The notes below the pieces were generated by a model. The model saw only the letters and a list, made by a program, of their open reading frames with translations, ran no database searches and was not told the DNA's origin. Made by a program: the position numbers and the translations under genes. Source: Yeosuana sp043876835 (GTDB taxonomy: Bacteria > Bacteroidota > Bacteroidia > Flavobacteriales > Flavobacteriaceae). Taken from it: a stretch of DNA of 64,000 bases. Below are positions 16,749-25,933 of this stretch, piece after piece. Positions within the stretch are counted from its first letter, which is position 1, and the number at the start of each line of letters is the position of its first letter. The DNA lies in assembly GCF_043876835.1 (NCBI RefSeq), contig NZ_JBAWJZ010000010.1, positions 1 to 64,000 on the forward strand. The letters are read 5' to 3'.

Positions 16749-17561
16749 TTATTTTCTCTGATAAACCCTTATATAATCCACTTCCATGGTTTGAGGCCAT
16801 ATGGTTTCATCCACCCCGTTTTTTCCACCCCAATCACCTCCAACAGCAAAATTCATGATTAAGTAAAAGGGCTGATTAAAAGGCCAGTTCTCTTGTGTCT
16901 TGGGACTAGGGGCATAAGTGTTTTTAATGTTTTCAGGAGAATCAATATAGAATTGTATGGCATTTTCTGTCCAAATAATTCCATAAGTATGAAATTCTTC
17001 CTCGGCAGTCTTTAGGTTAACTGCCGTTTTATTATTTGTGTAGCCGTAATCACTTTTTGTATGAATATTAGTATGCGCTATATTTGGTTCGTAACCCACA
17101 TATTCCATAATGTCAATTTCCCCACACAATGGCCATCTGGTTTCTTCATGATTGGATCCTAACATCCATAATGCTGGCCAAGTGCCCGTGCCATGTGGTA
17201 GTTTAGCCCTAAATTCGATACGACCGTACTTGAATTCTTTTTTTCCTTGACTTGATAATCGGGTGGAGGTATAGCCTCCTTTTTTGTTTTCGCCCGTTTT
17301 GGTGGCAGTTATATAGAGTATGCCGCTTTCTATTTTGTAATTGTCTGTGTTTTCAACATATTGTTGCCATTCGTTATTGACTTTTCCAGCGTTCCATAAA
17401 ATAAACGACCAGTTATCTAAATTAACATTGTTGCCGTTAAATTCATCGGCCCAAACTAATTCATAATTTTTTGATAATGCTGTTGCCTTTTTGTTGCTTG
17501 AACAAGAAGGCAACAGTATCAAACTAATTACACTAATGAAAAAAAAACTTATTTTATGCAT
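16749..17561 (-). CDS. GH16 endo-beta-1,3-glucanase (laminarinase) lipoprotein
   Basis: A 270-residue protein with lipoprotein signal (LLPSCSSNKK, Cys near 20). The GH16 jelly-roll is complete: ELVWADEFNG near 33, FKYGRIEFRAKLPHGTGTWP, and the catalytic motif GEIDIMEYVG near 146 with nucleophile and acid/base Glu residues. The spaced ExDxxE form with the extra Met fits laminarinase-type members. It is likely on the outer membrane and makes oligosaccharides for import. It lies between GH2 and the GH127-like gene, with gaps of 2 and 29 bp. Confidence 0.92.
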   Translation of the reverse strand: MHKISFFFISVISLILLPSCSSNKKATALSKNYELVWADEFNGNNVNLDNWSFILWNAGKVNNEWQQYVENTDNYKIESGILYITATKTGENKKGGYTSTRLSSQGKKEFKYGRIEFRAKLPHGTGTWPALWMLGSNHEETRWPLCGEIDIMEYVGYEPNIAHTNIHTKSDYGYTNNKTAVNLKTAEEEFHTYGIIWTENAIQFYIDSPENIKNTYAPSPKTQENWPFNQPFYLIMNFAVGGDWGGKNGVDETIWPQTMEVDYIRVYQRK

Positions 17562-17563
17562 CT

Positions 17564-19381
17564 TTAATTATACTGGAGCTTTATTTTATTATAGAATTCT
17601 TGCATTACAAAAAACGCTTTCTTTTTGATTCCATGGTTTGATATCAATCCTTTTCTGTTCCACCCGTCTTGGAATCCTGGAAGTACTCTTTTTGGAGACC
17701 TGAAGTCATTTAATATCCATGGACTTGTCCCTCTTATGTTTGGGATTTTCTCAATCATTTTTAGATTTTGTTGGTACAGATACTCTTGGTATTCTTCTGT
17801 CCATCGTTCTTTTATGGTTCCGTGCAATCCTTGTAAAGCACCACCACCAAATTCTGATATTACTACTGGCTTATTGTATTTAATATTCCATTTTGCATTT
17901 GGAGCATCTTCTAAAGAACCGCCATACCATCCGGTATATTGGTTAAAAGCGACAATGTCCATATACTTACCAATTTCATCATCAACAATGTTTACATCAT
18001 CTTTAGTGTGTTTTTCCAATGCAGCACTAACAAGTCTGGAGTCATCTTTGCTTTTTGTGAGTATAATAAGTTCTTTGATAAATGCATTTCTAGCTTCGGA
18101 TGGAGGCGTTTCGTTAGCCATAGACCAAATAATAATGGAAGCCCTATTTTTGTCCCGTGTTATAGCTTCTGTTAATTGGTTTTTAGCATTGCTTAGTGAA
18201 GTTTGATTGATAAAATCAACAGTCCAGTAAACAGGAATTTCTTCCCATACCATAAGACCAATCTTATCTGCCAATTTTAGTATGTACTCGTTATGCGGAT
18301 AATGTGCCAACCGTACATAATTGCAGCCCAATTCTTTTGCCCAGTTTAAAGCTATCAAGGCATCAGCATCATTATAGGCCCTGCCTCCTCGCATGGCATT
18401 TTCTTCATGAATGCAAACACCCCTTAAAAAAATGGATTTACCATTTAAAAGAATATTTGGGCCTGAAGTTTCAATGGTCCTAAAACCAATATTATCTGTT
18501 AAATCTTGATAATCTGTTTTAATAGTTATGGCATACAGTTTGGGAGAATCTGGCGACCAATACTGTATGTTTTTTGTTTGGATTTCAAAGGTTATATAAC
18601 CTTCATCATTTGCTGTTAAAGTTTGATTTATTTTTAATTCAGGAATGGAAAGTGTTATAGCGTCGTTTCCTTTTGAATGATTCAGTTTAACATAACCACT
18701 AATTGTTTTGTTGGAATCTTTTTTAAGTTGAATGCTGTAATCTTGAATGAATGTGGCAGATTCTTCAATAAGTTTTACGTCTCTAGTAATTCCACCGTAA
18801 TTCCACCAATCTGTATTAATGGTTGGTATGGCTTCTTTAAATCGCTTGTTATCTACTTTAACAACTAAATAATTATCAGTTGGTTTTACAATATCTGTGA
18901 CTTCAAAATTAAATGGCGTAAAGCCCCCTTCATGAACGCCTAATTTTGTGCCGTTTAGGTAAACTTCAGCTTTGTAATTAATTGCCCCAAAATATAAAAA
19001 CAATCTATTGTTGTCCTTAGTAAACCTATAATCAAAAGAACGTTTGTACCAAATAGTCCCTTCGTAATAAAGCAGTTTTTCGTATTGAGAATTCCAATCT
19101 CCCGGAACTGTTAATGTGGGAGACTTATCAAAATCATACTCAACTAATTCCAGTTTGTTGTCTGTATGATAATTATTAAAAAATGCTGAATTACTTTTTT
19201 CGGTTAGCTGGTCATAAGGCTCATATCTGTAATTATAATATCCAGTTTCGTAAGGATCTACAATATAATTCCATGTTCCATTTATTGATGTTACATGTCT
19301 GTTTGACGTGTTGATCAACAGGTTTTGAGCTGACCCAATTAAGGGTAATAAAAATAAAATTTTTATTAAAAAGGGTTTCAT
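17564..19381 (-). CDS. GH2 family glycosidase (beta-galactosidase/beta-glucuronidase type)
   Basis: A 605-residue exported enzyme (MKPFLIKILFLLPLIGSAQ). Domains in order: sugar-binding (about 60-200), immunoglobulin-like (about 205-300), and TIM barrel (about 305-600). The barrel shows LAHYPHNEYILKLADKIGLM, the acid/base Glu in WSMANETPP and the nucleophile Glu in VISEFGGGAL. It is short, at the size of beta-glucuronidases, but GH2 members also act on galactosides and mannosides. It lies 3 bp after GH3 and probably shares its transcript. Confidence 0.88.
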   Translation of the reverse strand: MKPFLIKILFLLPLIGSAQNLLINTSNRHVTSINGTWNYIVDPYETGYYNYRYEPYDQLTEKSNSAFFNNYHTDNKLELVEYDFDKSPTLTVPGDWNSQYEKLLYYEGTIWYKRSFDYRFTKDNNRLFLYFGAINYKAEVYLNGTKLGVHEGGFTPFNFEVTDIVKPTDNYLVVKVDNKRFKEAIPTINTDWWNYGGITRDVKLIEESATFIQDYSIQLKKDSNKTISGYVKLNHSKGNDAITLSIPELKINQTLTANDEGYITFEIQTKNIQYWSPDSPKLYAITIKTDYQDLTDNIGFRTIETSGPNILLNGKSIFLRGVCIHEENAMRGGRAYNDADALIALNWAKELGCNYVRLAHYPHNEYILKLADKIGLMVWEEIPVYWTVDFINQTSLSNAKNQLTEAITRDKNRASIIIWSMANETPPSEARNAFIKELIILTKSKDDSRLVSAALEKHTKDDVNIVDDEIGKYMDIVAFNQYTGWYGGSLEDAPNAKWNIKYNKPVVISEFGGGALQGLHGTIKERWTEEYQEYLYQQNLKMIEKIPNIRGTSPWILNDFRSPKRVLPGFQDGWNRKGLISNHGIKKKAFFVMQEFYNKIKLQYN

Positions 19382-19384
19382 TTT

Positions 19385-21649
19385 TTAATCAATTAATTCA
19401 AAATAATCTGTCAATCTGATATCGGCAGAGGAAGCCCCAATCATAATCTCAAATTCTCCTAATTCAGTAATCCTTTCAGCTTTTTGATTATAAAAAGACA
19501 GTTTTTCTTTATCTATAATAAATGTAACTGTTTTAGATTCGCCAACTTTCAATGCTATCTTTTGAAAATCTTTTAACTCCTTAATGGGTCTTACTACTGA
19601 TCCAACTTTGTCCCTTAGGTAAAACTGCACTACTTCTTCGCCAGAAACTTTACCTGTATTGGTAATATTTGCAGTAACTTCAATAGTTTCTTTATCTGTC
19701 ATTTGCTTTTTGGATACTTTCAAATCAGAATATTTAAAGGTAGTATAGCTTAACCCATAACCAAAAGGAAATTTAGGACTGTTTTTTAAGTCGATATATG
19801 CTGAAACATAATTAGTGTTGGTTTCGTTATCGGCTGGTCTTCCTGTATTAAAATAATTGTAATAAATAGGAATTTGACCTATTTCCCTTGGGAATGACAT
19901 AGGTAATTTACCAGAAGGGTTGTAATCACCAAACAAAACATCGGCAATGGCATTTCCTGCTTCACTACCTAACCACCAAGTGTAAATAATTGCGGGAACA
20001 TTATCGGCTGTCCAATTAAAAATAAGCGGTCTTCCGGCATTAATTAAAACTACAACAGGTTTTCCTGTAGCTTGAATAACTTTTACTAAATCCTCTTGAA
20101 CCCCAGAAAAATGTATATTGCTTCTGCTTTTGGCTTCGCCACTCATGTTCCATCCTTCACCAATGCTTAATATTACAACATCAGCTTGTTTTGCAATTTT
20201 AACGGCTTCAGAAAAACCATTAGTGTCTTCTCCATCAATATCACAACCCTTAGCATATAAAAGTTTGGTGTTTTTACCTACTTTGTTTTGTAAACCATCC
20301 CATTGTGAAACAATATAGCTTGAATCAACATCTTTTAAATTAATGGCCCAAAAACCATGATTTGCTCTTTTTGGTTTTACCATCGGTCCAATGAAGGCAA
20401 TGGTTTTTATTTCTTTAGATAGCGGGAGTAAATTATTTTGGTTTTTTAATAAAACAACACTTTTTTTTGCAATATCTCTTGCTGCTTTTGTATGCTCAGG
20501 ATTGTTCAGTTCATATTGTTCCCGTTCTGGGTTGCAAAATTTAAAAGGATTGTTAAATAATCCTAACTCAAATTTTTTATAAAGTATTCTCTTTACGGCC
20601 TCATCAACCAAAGCAATAGGGACTTTGTTTTCTTTTACCAATTGGACTAAATTATTTCTATAGCAATTGCTTTCCATATCCATATCACTTCCTGCGGTTA
20701 TAGCTTGTAATGCTGCTTCTTTATTGTCTTTTGCGTAACCGTGTTTAACCATTTCTCCTATAGAACCCCAATCAGAAACCACAAAACCTTGAAAGTTCCA
20801 TTTTCCTTTTAGAATATCTCTTTGCAGGTATTTGTTTCCTGTTGCAGGTATTCCGTTTAAATCATTGAACGAATTCATAAAAGTGGCAGCTCCTGCATCT
20901 AAGGCTGCTTTAAATGGAGGCAGATAAGTCTCCCAAAGCATTCTTTCGCTCATATCAACTGAATTATAGTCTCTTCCTCCTATGGCAGCACCATAAGCGG
21001 CAAAATGTTTGGCACAGGCCATTACAGAATTGACATCACCCAAATTTCCTTGAAACCCTTTTACCCTTGCATAGGCAATCTTTGAGCCTAAGTAAGTGTC
21101 TTCTCCAGCTCCTTCCATGACTCTTCCCCAACGTGGGTCACGACCTATATCTGCCATAGGAGCAAAGGTCCAGTGGATGCCACTAGCAGAGGCTTCTGTA
21201 GCAGCAATTCTAGCAGATAGACCAATAGCTTCCATGTCCCAACTAGCAGCTTCTGCTAAAGGGATTGGAAATGTGGTTTTATATCCATGAATGACATCAA
21301 GACCAAACAACAAGGGAATTTTTAGCCGTGATTGCATAGCTAATTCTTGATATTTCCTTGTATATGTTGTTCCTAAAACATTTAACATGGAGCCAATTAA
21401 GCCATTTTTTATTTCTTCTTGTTTGTTGGGGTTTATGGTAATAGGGCCAGTAGCTGTCCAGTCACTGGTATATTGATTTAGTTGACCTATTTTTTCTTCT
21501 AGGGTCATTAAAGCTAATACTGAGTCAACTTTTTGCTCAATCCTATTATTTGTTGTTGAACTATTTTTTAAATCGGTTTTGTTACCGCAAAAAATAAATA
21601 GAAAAGAAAAAAGTATAGCAATAACTATTTTAGAGACACTTTTTATCAT
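19385..21649 (-). CDS. GH3 beta-glucosidase, exported
   Basis: A 754-residue protein with signal MIKSVSKIVIAILFSFLFIFC, probably a lipoprotein. The GH3 N-terminal barrel carries LFGLDVIHG, FAPMADIGRDPRWGR, KHFAAYGA and the nucleophile Asp in GFVVSDWGS near 297. The C-terminal sandwich (about 400-620) has GSEAGNAIADVLFGDYNPSG, followed by a fibronectin-III-like domain to the end. Family members take glucose from the ends of beta-glucooligosaccharides. It works downstream of GH16 and GH5 in the periplasm. Confidence 0.93.
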   Translation of the reverse strand: MIKSVSKIVIAILFSFLFIFCGNKTDLKNSSTTNNRIEQKVDSVLALMTLEEKIGQLNQYTSDWTATGPITINPNKQEEIKNGLIGSMLNVLGTTYTRKYQELAMQSRLKIPLLFGLDVIHGYKTTFPIPLAEAASWDMEAIGLSARIAATEASASGIHWTFAPMADIGRDPRWGRVMEGAGEDTYLGSKIAYARVKGFQGNLGDVNSVMACAKHFAAYGAAIGGRDYNSVDMSERMLWETYLPPFKAALDAGAATFMNSFNDLNGIPATGNKYLQRDILKGKWNFQGFVVSDWGSIGEMVKHGYAKDNKEAALQAITAGSDMDMESNCYRNNLVQLVKENKVPIALVDEAVKRILYKKFELGLFNNPFKFCNPEREQYELNNPEHTKAARDIAKKSVVLLKNQNNLLPLSKEIKTIAFIGPMVKPKRANHGFWAINLKDVDSSYIVSQWDGLQNKVGKNTKLLYAKGCDIDGEDTNGFSEAVKIAKQADVVILSIGEGWNMSGEAKSRSNIHFSGVQEDLVKVIQATGKPVVVLINAGRPLIFNWTADNVPAIIYTWWLGSEAGNAIADVLFGDYNPSGKLPMSFPREIGQIPIYYNYFNTGRPADNETNTNYVSAYIDLKNSPKFPFGYGLSYTTFKYSDLKVSKKQMTDKETIEVTANITNTGKVSGEEVVQFYLRDKVGSVVRPIKELKDFQKIALKVGESKTVTFIIDKEKLSFYNQKAERITELGEFEIMIGASSADIRLTDYFELID

Positions 21650-21657
21650 GGATTATC

Positions 21658-22497
21658 TTATTTAATAAAGTTTAGAATTACAAAAACAGGTAAATGGTCG
21701 GAAGGATATTTCAAATCTTTTGAGTCACTTAGCACTGCATATTTTTGAACATTGATCTTGTTGTTTTTTGAGGTGAATATATAATCTATCAATTTTGTTA
21801 CGGGTTCGTTATGTTTAAAATCATTAAAGGTACCAGAAGGGCCAAAAGGCGGATTTTTGGAAACGGCACGCGTATCGTTCATTTCTTTTTTAAGATTAAT
21901 AATCCTCTCTGCATCAGGTTCAGAGTTAAAGTCACCCATAAAAATCACAGGATAATCTTCTGTGTTTAATGCATCAATTTTTGAAAGGATTAATTGTATT
22001 CCTTTGGTTTTGGCAACTTCACCCATATGGTCTAAATGAGTATTGAATACCCAAAAGTTTTTTTTGGTTTGCTTATCTTTTAACAATGCATAAGTACAAA
22101 CTCTATTAAAAGCAGCGTCCCAACCTTTTGAAACTTTATCGGGTGTTTCAGAGAGCCAAAACGTATTTGTTTCTTTAAGAATAAACCGGGTTTTTTTATA
22201 AAAAATATTTGAAGATTCTCCTTCGCCAACACCATCTCTTCCAATACCAACATGATTATATTGTTTTAGAGTAGTTTCAATATCGACCACCTGATTTGGT
22301 TTTGCCTCTTGAATGCCAAAAATATCAGGTCCATAAAATTGTATTTGAGAAGTAAAAAATCCTTTGCGAAGTGGCCAAGCATTTTCTCCATCGACGTCAA
22401 CATCTAAACGGATATTGTAGGTCATAACTTTTAATGTTTGTGCATTAGAAATTATGCTTACTAAAGAAAACAAAAGTAAAAAAGCTGTTTTTTTCAT
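21658..22497 (-). CDS. Exported endonuclease/exonuclease/phosphatase-fold hydrolase
   Basis: A 279-residue protein with a cleavable signal peptide (MKKTAFLLLFSLVSIISNAQ). All EEP-family motifs are present: MTYNIRLD, FGIQEAKPNQ with the metal Glu, FNTHLDHMG, FMGDFNSEPDA and the terminal SDHLPV. The family cleaves phosphodiester or phosphomonoester bonds in nucleic acids, sphingolipids, inositol phosphates and others. Its export and its place between the GDPD-GH16 fusion and GH3 (gaps of 1 and 8 bp) argue for work on a phosphorylated glycan rather than DNA repair. The exact substrate is unknown. Confidence 0.85.
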   Translation of the reverse strand: MKKTAFLLLFSLVSIISNAQTLKVMTYNIRLDVDVDGENAWPLRKGFFTSQIQFYGPDIFGIQEAKPNQVVDIETTLKQYNHVGIGRDGVGEGESSNIFYKKTRFILKETNTFWLSETPDKVSKGWDAAFNRVCTYALLKDKQTKKNFWVFNTHLDHMGEVAKTKGIQLILSKIDALNTEDYPVIFMGDFNSEPDAERIINLKKEMNDTRAVSKNPPFGPSGTFNDFKHNEPVTKLIDYIFTSKNNKINVQKYAVLSDSKDLKYPSDHLPVFVILNFIK

Positions 22498-22498
22498 A

Positions 22499-24058
22499 TT
22501 AATTTAATTTTTGATACACTCTTACATATGCTACTTGCATTTCGGCCGGAAAAATACTATCATCAATTTCACCACCCCAATTACCACCAATGGCGAGATT
22601 TAGAATTAAAAAATAAGGTTTGTCAAACGGCCAACCTTGGTTGGTAGTCTCTTTACTATTTTCACCTTTTATAGCTTCATAGAACAAGTTGTTGTCTATG
22701 AAAAATTTAATACTGTTTGAAGTCCACTCAATTCCGTATAAATGAAAACTATTTATGACGTCCGGTAATTTGTCAAAATGGGTGTATTGGTTGTTTTTAA
22801 AAAAATTATAAAGTTCAGAATGTAATGATGTATGGATTACGTTTGGTGCTTTACCAACATGCTTCATAATATCTATTTCACCACAAAGAGGCCATTTTTC
22901 GGTCTTCTTAAGAAGGCTTTCTGGAAGCATCCAAATGGCTGGCCACGTACCTTTGCCTATTGGCAATTTTGCCATGACTTCAATTTTACCATATTGCAAT
23001 GAAAACTTTTGATAGGTTATTAATCGGGCTGAGGTGTATTGAGAATTTTCATGCTCCTTTTTTAAGGCAACAATATGTAACATACCATCTTTTACAAAAG
23101 AATTTTCAAGGGATTTTTCTAAATAAAATTGTTGTTCATTATTCCCCCAACCATAACCCCCAACTTCATAGCCCCATTTAGTTGAATCTGGTAATCCAGA
23201 ATATTCAAATTCATCAGACCATATTAAATGATAGCCTTTGTATAAGTTTGAATGGTGTTTGTTTCTTTCTTTTAATAATTCGGGTTCATTCGTAGTGATA
23301 AAATCAAAATTGTTGGCTATGGCCCAATCTAAATCAGAAACATCGTTAACAGTCCAAGTATTTAATATTATGTTATTGTTTTTGGCACTTTCAATCCATT
23401 CGGGATGAGATTTAAAAACTGTAAACTCATAATCTGCACCATCTATACGATCCGTTTTTAATTCCTCGGGAGATTTATCACCTTCTAAATATTGAGTAGA
23501 TGCAAAAGGATTTAATTCCTTTATTTTTTTAAGTATATCATAATCAAAGCTAATGTAGGCAACCCTATTTTGTGCCTTAAGGTTTTTAACCAATTGTACT
23601 ACTTTTGTGGCTGTTAATAGGCTTCTTTCTTTATTTAAATCAGATGGTTTTATCTCACAAATTAACTGTGTTGTGTTGTTATTTTCAATACCTGCTAAAA
23701 TATACTCCCTTAAAGTAGGCAGCTTTTCTCCATTTGAAAGTTTGAAATTTGCTAAATCTGCATAAGTTGTTTCTTCTATTACTAAATTGTTATAATCTGA
23801 ATCATGGTTGATAATTAATGAATCATCAACAGTCATTCTAACATCAAACTCAGAGCCTCTAAATTTTAAAGCTATAGCATTTTTTAGGGAAGCAATTGAG
23901 TTTTGTGGCAGGTTATTGGTTTTCCAAGCACCGCGATGTGCAATAATATTATTATTTGAAAAAACAACACCTTGTTTTGAATATGATTTATGGGAATTAC
24001 AAGCTAACAAAAGAATTAAAATTAATATTATTATGTTTTTTCTTTTTAAATTATTCAT
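22499..24058 (-). CDS. GDPD-GH16 fusion lipoprotein (glycerophosphodiesterase plus laminarinase)
   Basis: 519 residues from ATG 24058, which gives the lipoprotein signal IIILILILLLACNS. Residues about 35-255 form a GDPD domain: IAHRGAWKTN with the catalytic His-Arg, GSEFDVRMT (metal Glu and Asp), LIINHDSD with the second His, and LICEIKP with the third acid. The usual PENT box reads PQNS. Residues about 275-519 form GH16: HLIWSDEFEYSG, IEVMAKLPIGKGTWPAIWML and the catalytic GEIDIMKHVGK. One protein therefore carries glycerophosphodiester and beta-1,3-glucan cleaving domains. It is the first enzyme gene after susD, behind two hairpin terminators. Confidence 0.9.
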   Translation of the reverse strand: MNNLKRKNIIILILILLLACNSHKSYSKQGVVFSNNNIIAHRGAWKTNNLPQNSIASLKNAIALKFRGSEFDVRMTVDDSLIINHDSDYNNLVIEETTYADLANFKLSNGEKLPTLREYILAGIENNNTTQLICEIKPSDLNKERSLLTATKVVQLVKNLKAQNRVAYISFDYDILKKIKELNPFASTQYLEGDKSPEELKTDRIDGADYEFTVFKSHPEWIESAKNNNIILNTWTVNDVSDLDWAIANNFDFITTNEPELLKERNKHHSNLYKGYHLIWSDEFEYSGLPDSTKWGYEVGGYGWGNNEQQFYLEKSLENSFVKDGMLHIVALKKEHENSQYTSARLITYQKFSLQYGKIEVMAKLPIGKGTWPAIWMLPESLLKKTEKWPLCGEIDIMKHVGKAPNVIHTSLHSELYNFFKNNQYTHFDKLPDVINSFHLYGIEWTSNSIKFFIDNNLFYEAIKGENSKETTNQGWPFDKPYFLILNLAIGGNWGGEIDDSIFPAEMQVAYVRVYQKLN

Positions 24059-24163
24059 TTTTGATTTTTTTAAAGCTGAATCTGCTATTAATAAAAACAA
24101 CAGAAACAGCTTATAAAAAATAATTTTTGAAATAGTGTTGAATACTCTAATGCTAAAATAAAA

Positions 24164-24187
24164 ACCCCCCTCAATTGAGAGGAGTTT
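24164..24187 (-). terminator. Terminator between susD and the enzyme run
   Basis: Read as minus-strand RNA, AAACUCCUCUC pairs over a 4-nt loop with GAGGGGGGUUU using two G-U wobbles, followed by a U-rich tail. On the plus strand the same positions give C-A mismatches, so it is directional for minus transcripts. Confidence 0.65.
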
Positions 24188-24287
24188 CTTGTTAATTTTT
24201 AAAGTTTAATTTTTTTGAAATATTTATATCCCATTAAACACAAAATGGTTATCCACTTTATCAAAGAGTAGATTATTGTCTTAAATA

Positions 24288-24322
24288 AGACCTAAAGGGA
24301 TTGTTTATGACCCTTTAGGTCT
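24288..24322 (-). terminator. Hairpin after susD
   Basis: A perfect 12-bp inverted repeat, AGACCTAAAGGG (24288-24299) and CCCTTTAGGTCT (24311-24322), with an 11-nt loop, 61 bp after the susD stop. On the minus strand a short T-rich stretch follows. Confidence 0.7.
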
Positions 24323-24382
24323 ATAAAAATTAATAAAAAAACTAACTCAAATAATATTAAACTAAATTTACTATTTTATATA

Positions 24383-25921
24383 CTATTGCAAATACCAAGG
24401 AACTTTATTAATACCATCAAATCCACCATACTGGCTATCAATTGCTGCTTGATAATTACCAGGATTAGTAGTTATTTCAGATGTTGGATATTTCAAACGT
24501 TTAGGGTAAAGTGTGTTATCCTCTGGATTTAGGCTAGTTGCTGGGTCTAGAGGTAATACAGGATATCCTGTACGAAGAATTTGAGGGTAATTTAATCCAT
24601 TGCCTTGAAAGAAATCTATAAGATATCTTTGATCCCATATTTGATGTTCGCGGTCTGTTTTGGTACCAGTCATTGCGTAATCGGCATCTCCTGTAAAATA
24701 GTTGTCAATATAGGTTTGATCTATTGCCATTCCGTGAGCATAATTAGCTGCAGAAGCCGCAGGTAAACTCTTGAAAAAATCAAGCATAGCTTTTACACCA
24801 TTTTCGTAGTAAACTTTTGCTGCGGCAGAGCCTCCAGAAACCCAGCCTTCCTCAATTGCTTCTGCAATAATAAAACATTGTTCTGCATAAGTAAATTTAA
24901 GCATAGGGTCTCCGGCATGAACTTCTCCATAACGTTTGTTTATTGTACAATAGTTGCCAGCTTGATTATTAGATGTAATAACTCCATTTGACAATGATGA
25001 TAAAGCCCCTTCATATGCAGAAAATTCATTTGCTTGCATGCCGCCAGAAATTAATGCTGTAGCTGGTTCTGCAAAATAAAATAATCTACGATCATTATAT
25101 TTTTTCAACATATCAACCACTAACTTAGAAGGGATGTCTTTAAGCCTTCTAGCTTCAGTTGCAGTATAAAAAGGATGGTTTGTTCCAGAATAATCAGTGT
25201 AAGTTAATTTAAAATTATCACTGTTACTACCTAATAAATTATTAGCAGTTACTATTTCTGCGAAACGTGTTTTTTGAGCAGCTGAAGCTTTTTTACTAAT
25301 TGTTTGTATAACTTTTAACTGCATTCCATTACATAACTTGCGCCATTTAGTAGGGTCTCCATTATACATGATATCTCCACTAAAAGTTGTTCCTGCTGCA
25401 AAAAATTGCTCTGCAGCTTTCAAATCTTCTAATACTTGAGCAATAACATCTGCTTGTGTATCATATTTTGGAGTTACGTTTCCTTCTTCTGCCTGTCCAG
25501 CTTCAGAGTATGGAATATCTCCCATAGATATTGTATTATTAAAACCATACCAAGCTTTCATAAATAAGGCCAACCCTTTATATGAAGATTCAGATACCGA
25601 TCCTTCAGAAAATTCAACCATTCGTTTAAGATCAGTTAAATTTTGGAATGAACCAAAAGAACCATAAGGATAGGGATTGTAATATTGTTCCCCAGATAAA
25701 TCTTGATTAACAAGATGATGTGCTTGTAAATTTCCTGTTGTGAAATCATTAGGATTTGGATTCCAAAACCTAAAAGCGCCTTTCAATACCCCAGCAGCAA
25801 GCATATCAGGAGAAACACTTGTTGCAGCGTCAGGGTTTGTATTTAATTCCTCATAATTACTACATGAATTAGCAATTACAAGAAAAAATAAGACTACAAT
25901 TATATGTTTTATATTTTTCAT
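24383..25921 (-). CDS. SusD-like outer-membrane glycan-binding lipoprotein (PUL 1)
   Basis: A 512-residue lipoprotein (LVIANSCSNYEELNTNPDAA, Cys near 20). The start with NYEELNTNPDAAT and later NGMQLKVIQTISKKA fits the SusD-like group that caps SusC transporters. It binds oligosaccharides at the surface and hands them to the TonB-dependent channel encoded 12 bp upstream. Most glycan-binding residues cannot be named from sequence. No separate SusE/F-type binding protein is seen in this locus. Confidence 0.92.
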   Translation of the reverse strand: MKNIKHIIVVLFFLVIANSCSNYEELNTNPDAATSVSPDMLAAGVLKGAFRFWNPNPNDFTTGNLQAHHLVNQDLSGEQYYNPYPYGSFGSFQNLTDLKRMVEFSEGSVSESSYKGLALFMKAWYGFNNTISMGDIPYSEAGQAEEGNVTPKYDTQADVIAQVLEDLKAAEQFFAAGTTFSGDIMYNGDPTKWRKLCNGMQLKVIQTISKKASAAQKTRFAEIVTANNLLGSNSDNFKLTYTDYSGTNHPFYTATEARRLKDIPSKLVVDMLKKYNDRRLFYFAEPATALISGGMQANEFSAYEGALSSLSNGVITSNNQAGNYCTINKRYGEVHAGDPMLKFTYAEQCFIIAEAIEEGWVSGGSAAAKVYYENGVKAMLDFFKSLPAASAANYAHGMAIDQTYIDNYFTGDADYAMTGTKTDREHQIWDQRYLIDFFQGNGLNYPQILRTGYPVLPLDPATSLNPEDNTLYPKRLKYPTSEITTNPGNYQAAIDSQYGGFDGINKVPWYLQ

Positions 25922-25933
25922 AAGTTGATAAGA

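Noticed and set aside
17625..18206. Plus-strand open frame of 193 codons inside the GH2 gene
   Set aside because: It lies opposite catalytic motifs of GH2, and its composition is that of an antisense shadow.
24101..24382. Possible CRISPR or tandem repeat between susD and the GDPD-GH16 gene
   Set aside because: The repeats are two single hairpins with T-rich tails, i.e. terminators; no spaced repeat units exist here or elsewhere in the window.
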